From: Hofstenia miamia
Lineage: Eukaryota > Xenacoelomorpha > Acoela > Hofsteniidae
Length of the DNA stretch: 64,000 bases
Direction of reading: 5' to 3'
Assembly (NCBI GenBank): GCA_900660155.1
Contig: CABFPE010000522.1
Span: 232,496-296,495 of the forward strand
The notes under the pieces were generated by a model. That model was given only the letters and a program-made list of their open reading frames with translations, made no database searches and was not told the origin of the DNA. This document shows positions 11,161 to 24,262 of this stretch, piece after piece; the first letter of the stretch is position 1, and every line of letters begins with the position of its first letter. Made by a program: the position numbers and the translations under genes.

Positions 11161-14009
11161 AAAAAATTTTAACTTTTATTGGGTAACGTTGTTTAGGGAA
11201 ATAAACCAGAAAGAATCTGTCAATTGAGCTACTTGTGACGCATGTCTACAGAAGTAACTATTTAAGAAAATATGACTTGTGCGTTCCCTAAAATATGTCA
11301 GTTAATCCGCCTAAATATAGACAGGATAAAACAAATTCAAATCCGAGCAGGGCTGGATATATTTTTTTTCAAACTTAGCTCTAGTTGACACCAAATAAGT
11401 CTAAAGCCAATTCTAGCAAAGATGAATTCACATTGGATTTTGCACGCGATTGGATCGGATCTGAATTTTGTGAAAAATATGGTGTGTGTGTGTGTGTGTG
11501 TATATTTATTGTGGGAATAATTCATTTAAATTCGTATCCGTTTCGAATTCAAAAATTAATTAAATTTACAAATTTTAAAGTTTTGTTCGGGTTCGGGTGC
11601 AATACAGCACTCACATTAGCAGGCTTACTGTGGTGTGTTTTATACAACAGAACACAAAATGTTGTGTGGAGCATAGAAATCGAGCGTAATAAAATTTACA
11701 ATTTTTCCTTTGATTAAAAAATATCTGATCCTGATGTTATGATTTTTATATTTAAAAAAACTATTCACCGCTATTATAAAGGATGCGCTCTTAAAATATC
11801 ATTGAAAAAAGCAGCCTTAAAATACTTTTGTCAATTTGCTATATAGTTATTTTCTTTGCTTTTAAGTCTACATTTGCTTCTTAGCATAGTTATCTCATAG
11901 CTTGAAAAACGCTTCATGCATTTTCAATTTAGACTATTACGGAGACATTAGTGCGACAGGTGCACATAGCATTAGAAAGGCCGAAGCAGGGCTTTAGTAA
12001 GTTAGGGACATATTTTCAGTAAATCTATTTCTATGGTGACTTACTGTTGGATTCCTTGCAGAATTGGATTTATTGGGTGAATTCTTAATAACCGCCATGA
12101 GCTAAGCTTGAAATTTTGGCGCACTTGCATTTCTGAGGTTAAGTAAGCATTTGAAATTCTTACCTATATTACTGCGTACACATCGTTTGTTTTTTAGAAG
12201 GTAGCATGTTATTTATAAGCAGCACTGGTATTATAACAATATATTCAATCATAATTTAGTGAATTACTAAACTAATTATAGAAATTTATAGAAAATTTTA
12301 GAAATTTAGACATGTAGAAATAACATAGCCATTACTTTAATACAGATTTTTAAGTTTTATGAAATTCAGTCCATATTCCTTTTCAATCTTTATAGGCCGT
12401 TTAACAAAAATAGCTTTTGAGTTGAATAAGGGGGTTTACAAAAATTTTCAGTTATAACTTCAGCACTATAGGCCTCGAATGTATTTAAATCCATTAAAAT
12501 TTTTCTGTTAAATTTAAGCATTTTGTGAAAGAAAGAATAACTAAGCGTTTACGAATTCAAAGCACGTATATTCATTCATTGAAATGTAAGATAATTTTTA
12601 TATACTTAGTACTCATACAGACATAAATGTTTAGTAATAGTTGAAATAAGACAACGCAATTTTCAATTGTTGTGTCATTTACAACTTTTTTGTGTTGTGT
12701 AAAAAAACACGCACGATAAACCTACGCATCAGTACATTAATTTTTTAAACTCCTTTATAGCTAATTCTAAAATTAATTATCACATCCTGATAGTTCTTTA
12801 TTTCAACTAGAACAGGTTTCATTTAAACTCATGTTCATGTGCACAAACGTGCATAAATGAGAAGTGTTTATTCTAAACTGGTGCAAGAGAACCCCATTTT
12901 AGTTCTCTGAAGAGCGCTCTGGATCGCACTAAGTGAGTGAGATGCAAATCTGTGTTGATAAAAAATTTCACGATTTATGGGATTTTGTTGGTGTCAATCC
13001 CAAACATTCCATTCTTAATAAATTTCGAAACCACGAATTTCAGCCTAGGGGATATTAAAAAATAAAGGGGATGTATTTCAAAGAAGAAAAATTAAAAAGA
13101 AATTTTGAAGCTAATCAATGTCATCGCAGAAATTATTTTGTGCTAACTCCTAAGCATCATGTGTGTTCTCGCACCTCCAAAGTACTGAACAGGGTCTATT
13201 CTTTTTGTCTGTGCTTTGAAGAATTTTAGATTTCTCATCCCTTCAGTATTCAGTTGCAATTCATCCATCGACTTTATAATGCAAGGAATATAGCAATTCA
13301 TTTCCTTTTACAGAACTATGTAAGAATTAATATTTAAAATTAATATAAAAGCGATCTATAAAGAAAATATCTATAAAGAAAGTCAATGGTTTTGTGAATC
13401 ATTTTTCAAGTTTCTTTTAGTGATTCTTCATTGAAGTGAGTCTTTTTAGTTGTTTTAACGATGAAATGTTAAGTGCAGGCTGATGTTTGATTTTTACGTG
13501 AATTTCTTATTCATAGACAGACAGACGTCTTGAAGTAAAGTGAATTCATTCTTCTATAGCTGACATATTCAAAGTTTCTTCGATTAGTTAAAATATAAAA
13601 ATGTAGAAATTCAAATAAGTCTAATTACAGCGGCATATTTTGAGCTTGCAAAATTGGTTTCGAATTCTGATTTCAAAGCTATGTGGAGTATATGATTTTT
13701 CAGAATTCAAAGGCCACATGTATGTGCACATCTAAATGATTGTAAAAAATCACACATTGAGGAAACTAAGTCACATGAGTACAAGAATAAGTGAACTTGT
13801 GAATGAACACCAAAACTCAAATTTGTGCATCACCATTAAACAAGAGAATGAAAAATTATGAGTCCTTAAATATTTTAACCCACCAAGAGGCCACAACTCG
13901 TCACAGAATGATAGAGATATGTAATCCAATGTTAAATTTGCTTTCTAAAACATTTTGGTGTCAATTTATTAGCCTCAACGCTAGATGTGCTGTGTGAGTC
14001 AGTCTTCTG
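11161..14009. other. No gene recognised; (GT)n at 11482-11501
   Basis: Long AT-rich stretch with a 20-base GT microsatellite. Open stretches at 11385-11717 and 13803-13997 show no domain, and the first runs through the microsatellite. Confidence 0.4.
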
Positions 14010-14511
14010 CCTCTACTCGTGATGCCTAAAAAGCCCTCCATTTCCGCCACTCAGGGAGCCTTTGCCGGAACAGGGATGTCGTAACAGGTGATAGCACTGC
14101 GTATTGGGGTCTTGAAGACACAAAACTTCTGGTGGTTTTGCCGATGCCAAGCGCTTAGGACTTCCAAGGATCATATTTCCCAGAGTTGATCAGCTATTCC
14201 GTAGTGATGTTGTCGCCAATCCAACACACGACATGCTGCTGCTCTAGCGCATCAGCATGGCACACCAGTGTCAATTCGAACTGTACAGCGATGACTGAGT
14301 ACAGAAATGGATTTGAAATCGTACCAACATGCCTAGAACCATGCCTCACTAAGGCAATGATGACCAGGCGGTTACAATTCGCGAGGGACCATGCAAACTG
14401 GTCTCAGATGCTTTGGGCTGATGAGACATTTATTGAACAGTTTCCGCTCGTGTTTACCACATCCGCCATCCGTCTGGTAAGCACCACATCAATCGCTATA
14501 TTTATTTATGT
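14010..14511 (+). mobile_element. Tc1-like transposase relic
   Basis: Pieces in several + strand frames match a Tc1 transposase in order. They are an N-terminal MPKKPSISATQ-like start near 14020, the DNA-binding helix-turn-helix segment HGTPVSIRTVQR near 14250-14290, and the first catalytic block RRLQFARDHANWS followed by MLWADETF near 14360-14430. Frames shift repeatedly and the second half of the DDE domain is missing. The MITE at 14512 begins where it stops. Confidence 0.75.
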
Positions 14512-14761
14512 CAGAGTAGGATAACGAAATTACGAATTTCTTGAATTCCCTAGATTTCAGTGATCTTCTGAAATTACTCTTTCACTTATCTAATTTCATA
14601 AGAATTCTAAATATCTATTTTCTGTATTTAAAGAAAATATCATTATCCTAATCGTAACCCCAACCCCAATGCCCAGTGCGAAACTTAGCGTTTGTATTAA
14701 GTTCCTAATTGAAACAGAATTTTTACAAATCCCTGAAATTCTTAATTTCACAATCTTACTG
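14512..14761. mobile_element. MITE, copy 1 of a Tc1/mariner-type family
   Basis: The right end reads TTTCACAATCTTACTG followed by TA. The left end, CAGAGTAGGATAACGAAATT, is its degraded inverse. The interior holds a CCTAAT/AACCCCAACCCCAA stretch that also occurs in the copy at 20639-20915. Terminal CAGT and TA targets suggest mobilisation by a Tc1/mariner transposase. No protein is encoded. Confidence 0.7.
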
Positions 14762-14763
<2 letters not shown>

Positions 14764-14800
<37 letters not shown>

Positions 14801-14818
14801 CTTTAGTATATATATATA
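14764..14818. repeat. (TA)n microsatellite
   Basis: About 35 bases of pure TA, then a shorter TATATATA block, directly next to the TA target of the MITE. Confidence 0.95.
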
Positions 14819-15011
14819 ATCATTATTTAAAGGGAAGTGTGTAATGGTTATATATATTATCAAAAAAGAAAGCATTTCTAGTCGAACAAAGTCAGTCAAT
14901 AATCAAAAAAATATGAAAAATTCAAAAAATGCCATTAAAAACTGTGTATTTCAACATATTTTTGCGACTTATTTAATTTTATATCATTAATATTATATAT
15001 TTATATATATA

Positions 15012-15043
15012 CATAATATGTATATATATACATATATATAGTA

Positions 15044-15091
<48 letters not shown>

Positions 15092-15123
15092 TACTATATA
15101 TATGTATATATATACATATTATG
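15012..15123. repeat. Perfect 112-bp AT-rich palindrome ending at a single N
   Basis: The left arm begins CATAATATGTATATATATAC and its exact reverse complement ends at 15123, one base before the N at 15124. The arms are 56 bp each with no spacer, and the centre is an (AT)n run. It could be a real cruciform-prone AT palindrome or a fold-back artefact at a contig end. Confidence 0.9.
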
Positions 15124-15124
15124 N

Positions 15125-17219
15125 TATATAAATCACCAAATATATTCTGGCACTCTGGCATAGGTTTTCTGATATTTATGAGCATCAAGTATGTGGGGTC
15201 GTTACGTATTATTTTCAAACAAGACTGAACTCTGCGCATGTTTTTTTCAAAGTTCGATATCAGAAATGGCTTAAGCAAGTAGTTTTCTGACACCGATAAA
15301 AAACTAAGGAAAATTGGACACATTCTGTCCACAGTATTATATTGAAAAATCCTCAAATACATCCTTAAATAATATCTATTGCTTATACATTTTGTTTGAT
15401 TTTAAAAATAGCTTGTGAAATTTTTTTCTTTCATTTTTTCCATCTTTCTATGAATTAATTTGCTTAGTGACTTGATTTTTAAATTATAATTAAGATTAAA
15501 TACAACCCATTTAATTAACCTTTTAACGCATTTGCCTTTGGTGTTTTTAAATTTGTTTTTTAGTAGCTTATGAAATTTTCTGCATTTCTTGTTTCGTATA
15601 TTAAACATTTTGTAGGGAATATTAAATTTAGATGCATGACGAACTTTAAGTTACACTGAAAAAAACTCTTCGGATAAGTTCCCCGAAGTTCCTCGGGATT
15701 CCTATATTTATTTAGCATTTCCATTAAAATTACATTACAGTATGTTTGCATTTAGAGGATTCATTTGTTAAATTTCCTATTAACTCAGTAAAAAATCTAG
15801 GTTATGTTTAACAAAATACTTTTGTTTTCTTATTTTCAGTACTCAAATTAAATAAATTCTGCGTCTTGTGAAAACTTCTTCTTTTTATTATTCTTCTCTT
15901 TGTTCGTCATAGGAACAGAAAAAATTAAATAATTTTATTGTTATCAAGTTTGCTTAATGTTAAAAATTGAATTATGTATTAATTTCTATGACTTTATATA
16001 AACAAATTTGCATAAATTTATGATCTTAATTTAAAAAATTTTAATAATGCATGAATAAGTCAAAAATTTAAGCGTAGTGCGCATAAATTTAAAATTAAAA
16101 TTAAATATTTGATTTGTATTAAACTATAATCTACGTTTGCAGCTACATAGAATAAATTTAATATATACTCTTAGCGTTATACTTAGCTCCAAAAATTTTC
16201 TAATAAAAATTTATGGTCGTGTATCTTTTATGCAGGTAAAAATTTGAAATTATGCCATTGCAAAATTAATTTTTTTAATTGAAAGTATACGCTGTGGAGA
16301 TTAAGTCGAAAAATTAATTTCTGAAGTAATTTTAGAATTGTGTATCTAATCTTTAAAGTCAAGCTTAAGCTTTGTACTAAGTGCTTTGATTTTACTTAAT
16401 CTGAGTAATACAGTTCACTTAATGCTCTTCATCTTCATGCAAGTTATATTTTGAAGCTTGCGGACACTCTTTACAACAAGTTTTTTCTAGTTTTCCCACA
16501 GTCAAATGCAAATTAGTGAAATCAAAAAACTCAAGACTACCCAACACCAAACTCTTAGAAACATTGTTCAAGTTAACAAAAATACCAGTTCCAAACAAGT
16601 GAGTGAAATGCGATCTGCAATATCACCCATGGTTTCTTCCACTGATACAAGCCACAGTCATTCTGACCAGTGACGAACGCAAGAGGGCACATAATGGAAT
16701 GTCTCCCCCATCTGGTATTCAAAATTGATTTTTCTTTGTTAATTCAAAAAAATTTCAGCGAAATATTTAAAAATTTAAGAACTGAAGTCGAGAAATGCAT
16801 GTTTAGGACCTTTTTTTGGGGGGGATTTGGCCCCGGATTTGGACTCTATTTTGATCATGTTTAAGATGCCCCCGTAACAAAATCCAGATTGCGAATGTGA
16901 ATGTAGAATTTCTCTAGCAAATCCAGTTTAGCATAACACAAAATTTGTTGCGGATATGCTAAGCTTTATATATGACTATGCATCATCGATTTGTAACATA
17001 TTTCGTATTGGTAAAAGTATACCTAGTGAAGCAAATCCTGACCTTACTAATGTGTAAAAAGAATTATCTAAGCTGCTAGCTTTATACAACGCTTACCTAC
17101 TCAGAAATTTCTGTGAATACAACGTTTTATTAAAGGTGAGTTCTGTTCTACCAACAGAAAAGCGTCTTCATTAGAAATGATAGGAATTACTTCGAGGACT
17201 TAAGCGCTACTTAAATAAT
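15125..17219. other. No gene recognised
   Basis: AT-rich, with no domain-bearing reading frame. A GC-richer patch at about 16660-16720 and a G-run at 16811-16845 look like remnants of a dispersed repeat. Confidence 0.4.
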
Positions 17220-17830
17220 AAAATAATTAATGTTGACTGACTACCTTCCTATTAAAATTCTGCTATTTCACTACATTGTTCTATTATGTGTGTTACTGAA
17301 ATCTGCTTCGATGGGTCTTTTTCCAAAAATATGTTTTCTGACTCTGCCTATTCTGCAGCATCAGAAATCATTAAATCTTCACCAAATAGGCATGAAGAGT
17401 ATATTATTTTGTACAAACTCACATTACAGAAGGTTGACATTGGTTTGAATATAAAGGTTAATTTTACCTGTTTTGCTGTATTTTCAGTAACCTCTCAACA
17501 TAAATGGGTTTTGAGTTCTTATATTCCTCCAATTACTAGTTTCTTTCCCACCACATTTGATTGCATACTTTTTTTATTCATTTAGTGCTTGGTGTGTTTT
17601 TTCGTTACCAGACTACCCATTCTTTTGATGTCAGAACATATCTACATTGTGGGAAATTTTGATTTTCCTAATGTCAGCATGGAGGCTGGAACCTCCCCAT
17701 ATAAGTTTGATCAACATAATTTCGACGAAATTCATAATATTAAGCTATCTCAAATTATCAACTTTCTGACTCATATAAATGGAAAAACTAATGAAAATAT
17801 AGATGAAATCTTACTTACTTACTTACTTAA
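17220..17830 (+). mobile_element. LINE endonuclease fragment
   Basis: Around 17280 the + strand reads IMCVTEICFDGSFSKNMFSD, matching the catalytic SETW(L/F) block of LINE endonucleases with SETW changed to TEIC. Near 17640 it reads HIYIVGNFDFPNVS, the GDFN block with the metal-binding Asp replaced by Asn. Frames are shifted between the two, so the fragment is inactive. Confidence 0.65.
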
Positions 17831-18699
17831 TTATCAAGAAAACTTTGTTCATTTTTTAGTGATAGCAACACTCCTTAAGTTGTATACAGGTAAAACTCTT
17901 TGTACTTGCCAAAAAATACTTTACTACCAACAAACCTTTCTTCTGCTTAAAGTTGTATCTCTAAGCAATAAACACAAAAGGCAGTGCACTTGAAACATCC
18001 CAGGTGATATTTCTCTTGTGGCGTTTCCTGCATAATGTTAACCCCTTTTGTGGAAAAACGAAAGTTGAGCCCGATACCCGTACCTACAGAAGACATTAAA
18101 CAATATGGTAAAAGGAGGTGAAACAATGTTTTCCTCGTGAATTTGGGGGCGATGACCATCTGGAATGCTGTACATGTATGTATAGTTTGTGGTAAGCAGA
18201 CAGCTATACAGTGGAAACACTGAGAGCAGGACTGCTAGTGGTGCATGAAATGAGTGTATATCATGATGCAGACATGTCATTGATCAATTTTTTTCTGACC
18301 TTTTAGCTAGGCCAAATGCCAGTGTTTGCTGTGCTTTGTGTAAAGTAGCATTGCTGTGTCACAGTGGTTCTTTGGTTTCAGCAGGTGCTCTTTAGTTTGC
18401 TCTTGGTTTATAAAAGAGAGAAAGGTGCAACACTCTCATCTGACGTTCGGTTTCACTTTGCAGAACAGAGTCAACAGACATTAGTGGTCAGGTGTCAGGA
18501 GTAGTTAGAGGCATTCATGATTAAAATCAGCCGTCAGCCCTATTTGTACATTTCTAGGTATTAAGTTTGCTAACTTGATTATGGTTCCGCAGTGTTCTGT
18601 GTGTTGACCGGAACAGTAACCGCGACCTCCTAATAAAAAAGTTTTAAAAACGATGATAAAACTAATTTGACATAAGCATCCTTCCGAGACTTTCAATCC
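17831..18699. other. Unassigned, GC-richer stretch
   Basis: The stretch 17990-18640 is less AT-rich than its surroundings and includes TATAAAAGAGAG near 18408 followed by TCTGACGTTCGG, which resembles a core promoter. I recognise no protein. It may be part of an old mobile element. Confidence 0.3.
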
Positions 18700-18910
18700 A
18701 TATTTTGAAGGAACTACTTCGTATAATCAAGAAAAGACTAGAGTTTGTCCCTTATTCGCTCAAATAATGTCATGCTTTGACGAGATGTATTATGCTTTTG
18801 ATACCGATATTTACATCAGCAGTCTTTTACATAGACATTCGAACGCTTTTGATAAAATGCTACATGGATTGCTAGTCGCCAAACTACTACATAATCTTCG
18901 TTCCAGTTTC
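18700..18910 (+). mobile_element. LINE reverse transcriptase scrap
   Basis: One + strand frame near 18800-18890 reads CFDEMYYAFDTDIYISSLLH and then NAFDKMLHGLLVAKL, which resembles the LDFSKAFDKVPHKLLLAKL block of LINE RTs. It is a short, decayed piece and may belong to the element whose endonuclease lies at 17220-17830. Confidence 0.5.
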
Positions 18911-20068
18911 TTACTCTAATTCCTGTTTCAAACCTTAACAATCTAATAAATACGTAATCTTATTTTCATTGTGCTACAATGCTTGCTAATTACTTGCAGA
19001 TTGAAAAAGATATTAACGTTTTGATGCTCCTACGTATTTTAAAGCAACCTTGATACGTCATATGCTAAACTCCTTAAGCACTGAGTGTGATGATTCACAT
19101 GCATGTATCAAATTTCTTCTCTGCCCTGTAGTACCTGTATTTCCAACCATTAACTTTTAGTGTTCCTGTTTATCAGTTTAAATTAAGTAATTTTACTACT
19201 TACTGTTACTAAGATAAACTTCATTCTTGCAAAATATTCATAGTAACAAATTTCCATTCAAATAAAATGCTTTGAAGATCAGATATGTCCACAATTGTTT
19301 CTTATTTCAATATTCAAAGTTTGAATTGACTAGTAGTAAATCAGCAAGAATTCTATTCTATATATGCATTAGCCAACAGTTAGGAAATTTACAAAACTAA
19401 AATTTTATCAAGCATTTGACACACATGCTGATTTTCAATTAATTACCGAACAAAATTCTCTAGTTAATTAACAATAATTTTCAAATATGATATAATTGAA
19501 TTAGTACTTAGAAGATTTTGCTTAATCCCCTACCCTTATGTGCTGTCATAGAGGCAAATTTTACTTATGTCCCCGCACAATGACTTAATTATTTTGAGCT
19601 TTGCGACTTATTCTATGTATACTGTAATTTAAGTGCTTTTACTTAAAGTGCTCGGAAAGTCATAGACAAATGGAAATGGGTAAATCGTATTTGCCAGGAA
19701 TTCCAAGTTTAACTGAATTTGTCTAGAAATGTTTTAAGCCGGAATATAAAAATAAGCCGAGGTGAGTAAGTTTTTAAAGCTGCAAATAATTGTAAGTTTT
19801 GTGCAGTCGAATGTATTACCATTGCAGCGTGGATATTTAAGCATAGCAAAAATTTCTTTAATTTCTGTTGGCTGTATTGCTCTATTCACCAAAAAACTGG
19901 TAGGTTGAAACTCTGTGCTCAAACATTGTAATTATTACAACTTATTACTAAATTTGACAACAATAAGGGGTATCGACACATTTAATTTCATTGAATGAAA
20001 TATTGTCCAATGGCAGATGACTTTTAAAATTTAGTTTATATAGTAACTGAATTCGAACAATTTCTAAA
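18911..20068. other. No gene recognised; upstream region of receptor gene A
   Basis: AT-rich sequence with no coding signal. The promoter of gene A should lie in its 3' part, but no clear TATA or initiator could be singled out against the AT background. Confidence 0.35.
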
Positions 20069-20384
20069 ATGTCTAGGCTCGAACTCCTAGTTTTCTTTGT
20101 GATAATAGAATGCCTTGTTTTTACTACAGTGAACAGCAATGTAAATACAGAAGTCTTAGTTGTTGCCATAACATCGAGCAAGGCTAGTTCAGTCTACAGA
20201 GGCTTTCAAATTGCACTGGATTTGTTAAAAGAATATAATATCAGTAGTTTGATAAGTTTTGAGTTTCGTTTTGATGAAGGTAATGAAGGACTTGCTGTGA
20301 AACACATTGTTGATATTTTAAAAGAAAATCGCCGAATTTTCGCTGTAGTTGGCTCTGCCAGAAGTGCTTGCTCAATAGCATTAG
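20069..20384 (+). CDS. GABA-B-like receptor gene A, exon 1
   Basis: ATG at 20069 (context AAAATG) opens 105 codons plus one base, ending at the donor TTAG/GTTAGT. Residues 1-23 form a signal peptide (hydrophobic LLVFFVIIECLVF). The rest is the first lobe of the Venus-flytrap (ANF receptor) ligand domain, ending AVVGSARSACSIALG, the counterpart of the GxxCSS loop whose Ser contacts GABA in mammalian GABA-B1. The phase-1 junction joins to exon 2 at 25472 and restores an unbroken frame (IAL-G-HLLKHYS). The gene would be a plasma-membrane class C GPCR. The ligand is not known. Confidence 0.88.
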
Positions 20385-20638
20385 GTTAGTAAAAAATATT
20401 TTCTCATTTGCCAGAAGGAATTTTAATATTTTAACTGAAAATATGAATGTAATTCATGCCTATATTTTGAAAACAACTTTTCAATGAAGATTTTCCTGAA
20501 TATATTGCATAAGTTCTTAACTTACGAATGGTTAATGCCTGCCAAACAATCTTTAGCCTACATGTCTTCTTTTCAAATCACCCATAGGTAATATCTGTAA
20601 GGATAAATACAAAATGATGCTTTTGTTTATATATGCTA

Positions 20639-20915
20639 CAGTAAGATTGTGAAATTAGGAATTTTGTGAAATCGCAAAAATTCAGTGAATTTGTGAAATC
20701 GGTATTTTACGTATCTAGCTTCATAAAAAAATTAAAATGCTTAGATAATTCATGTATTTATTGGAAAAATATTAAACCTGAACTCTAATCCTAATCCCAA
20801 CCCCAACTCCTCAAACTTAGTTGTATTAGGCAGTTTTTTATAATGAAATTGCAATTTCACAAATTCACTGAAGTTTTAGAGATTTAAGAAAATTCCTAAT
20901 TACACAATCTTACTG
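20639..20915. mobile_element. MITE, copy 2 of the Tc1/mariner-type family
   Basis: A 277-bp element with inverted ends CAGTAAGATTGTGAAATTAG and the matching inverse ending CTTACTG, flanked by TA on both sides (20637-20638 and 20916-20917). The inverted arms extend about 70 bp. The interior has a CCTAATCCCAACCCCAA stretch shared with copy 1. It sits in the intron of gene A. Confidence 0.85.
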
Positions 20916-20938
20916 TAACATATATATGATGTTTAGTT

Positions 20939-20974
<36 letters not shown>

Positions 20975-21097
20975 TACATATGCATTTTATATATATATAT
21001 ATATANNNNNNNNNNNNNNNNNNNNNNNNNNNNNNNNNNNNNNNNNNNNNNNNNNNNNNNNNNNNNNNNNNNNNNNNATATATATATATACATATAT
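20939..21097. repeat. (AT)n microsatellite with 72-N gap
   Basis: AT runs flank the N block at 21006-21077, so the gap is an unresolved microsatellite. Open frames through it are artefacts. Confidence 0.95.
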
Positions 21098-21845
21098 TGA
21101 GTATTTATTTCGATTTGTTGCCATTTTCAGAATACAAAATAAGCTGGAAATTATCGTATATTCAACTACTCTTATAAATGGTTCTACTACATGCACTTAG
21201 AATAAATTTACAGTAACCACATTTTGTTTAAGATTTTATGAATTAAGCATTTCTTTTAGCCTTTTATATATTTTTAAGATATAAATGACATTAAGTTCTT
21301 AGAGTTATGGTCTTTGTTATTAAAATGATATTTTTGAATAATTTAAAAATTTGTGTGATCCAAGCACTTTAAAATTTTGAATTTATATTATCATGTATAC
21401 CTTAGCTACTACAAGCTAAGGAAGACCAATATAATATTTTTTTGATAACAGACAAACCGAGAATTGCAAAGGCTATCAAAATTAAAAGCATGTTTGTCTT
21501 TTTGTTTTTTCATTAAATTTTGAAAAAATCCATTGGTTTTTTTTGTGTTCATTTACTATTTGCGTTGCCAAATTTAATGTCGCACCTGTCTCCATAACTT
21601 CTACTGGGTATAAAGAATGCTATATAAAATTTACTTCTTAATATTTTATACTATTAGCGCATTTAAAAAACTGCAAAAATTAGAAAAGTAGCACACACAT
21701 TTCCCTAATTTTAAAGCACAGTTTAGTACGAAATTCGTAAAGCAATACGCGTGGTGATCAGTATACATTTGCTGAGAATATGTTTATTAACACGTGGATG
21801 AGAAATAAAACACCTTATGAGTTCGGATTATTAGAAAATACATTA

Positions 21846-21971
21846 TATACATATATATATATATATGCATATTGTGCTCTAAAGCCTATTTATTGTTTAT
21901 ATTTTAGTAAATGAACGTTTCTACTGCTTATGCTACTACTGCTACTACTACTACGACTACTACTACTACTA
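21846..21971. repeat. (AT)n and (CTA)n microsatellites
   Basis: A short AT run at about 21846-21866 is followed by a CTA/CTG trinucleotide run at about 21935-21971, within the gene A intron. Confidence 0.85.
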
Positions 21972-23329
21972 TTTGGTGTTAAGAAAAAATTGTTGAATTT
22001 CATTTTTGCACTAAGAAATATACGGATAAAATTTGGTGATAAGAAAAATACTGGGGCTAAGAAAAATCTTTTTTGAATAATTTTTAATTTATCTTTATCG
22101 TTTTAAGGTAAATACACGATATTCCTGTTTAATTGGAATAGCATATTCGACGTTATTAGAAGAAACAATACAAACCATGATATCCCAGACTGTATTTTTG
22201 GCAGCTTTAAATTTTATTTCATTCCTTAAGAGCTTATTATGACACATGTGAATTGCTAATGAAAAAATTTTACAAAAAAACAAATTCAATGTATATCATC
22301 AAATGAGTAATTGCCATGGCAAAATGCACTCATTAATTTAGTAATTGGGCTATTTCTAATTTAATGCGTTTTTTGAATGAATTCTACAATTTTCTATTTA
22401 ATAAATATCAAGTAAGCAACACACCTAATATTGATCCTAGTAAAAACTATTATTTTGTGACACTTGTCTAAAATATTTTTTCAAAATTACATTGGGATTA
22501 CATAAAACTTTGAACAAATTTTGAAGAAATCTTTGTCTGCTTTGAAATTAAATGTTTTGAGCAGCGTATCTATATAGCTATTTCTTAAAGAAAGAAATTA
22601 ATTACTGTGTAGAAAGCACCTGGAGAAAGCAATGAAGAAACCACCAGTGCTATTTGAAATTACTCTCTTACAGAAAAATTTTTTGCAATTATTAAATTGA
22701 GATTCAATGGAAATGAAAACATAATTATTAAGTTAATAGTTACCAAATCACAACTCTAAAATTTTATATAGTTCAAATCAGTTATACTCTAGAGTGACAA
22801 ATATCTTTTTAACACAAAATTGTTCATTTTTGCTCTTAAACTTTTACCTGAGCGATCGATTAAGGCATGCCATTGCTAGAATAATTCAAAAATATTGAAC
22901 CTGTAAATTTTAATATACATTTTACTTGGGACAAGTTCACCACAATTTGTTTCCATTTGTCAGGATTTTCAATTTTCATAATAGGTAAAAAAATTACTTG
23001 AAAATCTAGAAAAGCCGTTGATTCTATATACTTGCATTGTCAGTTTAGGGTTGAAAATCTTTCGTCAAAATATTGATGAAAAATTGAATTAAGATTGGAT
23101 AGAATTTTGGATAAACTTAGAAGAATCTTTTTGTTAGCTTAGTAATTATATGTTTTGAGCTGAAGAAATTTTGTATTAAGCATTGTTACCAGTGCTATTT
23201 CAGTTTACTCCCGATATGACAGAATTATTGCAGTAAAATTCAGTATATAATTGCATTTATGGAGTCTGAAATTCTAATTTAACAAATATTTGTATTTCTT
23301 TCGCTTGAAAATTCATCTTAATTTATTAT

Positions 23330-24150
23330 CTTAATTTTTTGTTTTCATTGGTCTATTGTTTTCCTACTCCTCCTTTTCTCCTGGGACTCTTAGCTGATTC
23401 AAGCATGTTTTGCGCAGTGTTCCCTCTTTTTAAATTATTTCAGGGATTCCTCAACATTCTTCTTTTTAATTCTTCTGGAAACTCTTCATACTTGTCTATC
23501 CTATTTTACTCCTTGCTGTCAACATTTTTGTTCATTGCTTCAGCTATGCCCATCAATATTCCCAATCTATTCAATTTATTCACTATGACTATATCTGATA
23601 TCCTTGCTTCAGTGATCGGCATATTGAAACCTGCAGCTGCAGGTTTCTACTTTGTAATATTTGAATGAATAATTCTTCTGTGTGAGATTCTCCAAATTTT
23701 TTATTCTCGATATGTTACACTTTATGCTGTCCCCTCTTTGATACCCTTCAATGTTACTCCAGTTTCTCCCTGCATTTTTCTGTTATTACCATATACTGGT
23801 AGCCTTCCTTAGCTACTCCTCGTCTATCTCAAGGTGTACCTTTACCATATCATTTTCTCGGAACCTATTGTATCTTAGAAAACTCTTTGTCCTCTAGTAT
23901 TCTCAGTACCCACTAAGAATGAATTTTGTCATATGCATTCCTGTATTTCATTGACAAGATTGCAATGTTTGTTTTGTTCTTATGCAATTCACAAAAATCT
24001 GATTGTGATTGCGCAATCTAATCATTGTTCTGCATCTTCTGGGATCAAGCTTTTCTTCCATAAATAACATAACAATCTGCTTGAAATCACTGTATTTAAC
24101 AGCTTCCATGCAATATTTTTGTGGTTCCGCAGAGATGTATTGCGCAAGCA
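23330..24150 (-). pseudogene. Decayed reading frame, probably mobile-element derived
   Basis: The - strand gives long pieces without stops, for example NMPITEARISDIVIVNKLNR near 23600 and EEFPEELKRRMLRNP near 23450, plus a 67-codon piece at 23948-24151. The charged composition looks protein-coding, but the pieces lie in different frames and I recognise no domain. It lies in the intron of gene A, antisense to it. Confidence 0.35.
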
Positions 24151-24187
24151 ATTTATTTGTGAAAAAATTCTGGTAGCACCTCGTTAT

Positions 24188-24262
24188 TGTAATTGTTGTA
24201 ATAAAATAGTTTGTTTTATTTCTTTATCGTAATTGTTGTAATAAAATAGTTGTTTTATTTTT
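24188..24262. repeat. Two-copy tandem repeat (about 45 bp)
   Basis: The phrase TGTAATTGTTGTAATAAAAT occurs twice in direct tandem, each followed by a T-rich tail. Confidence 0.8.

Noticed and set aside
11385-11717. 110-codon frame on the + strand
   Set aside because: It runs through the GT microsatellite and has no recognisable domain.
18400-18640. TATAAAAGAGAG region as a solo LTR or gene promoter
   Set aside because: No second LTR, primer site or neighbouring coding region was found.
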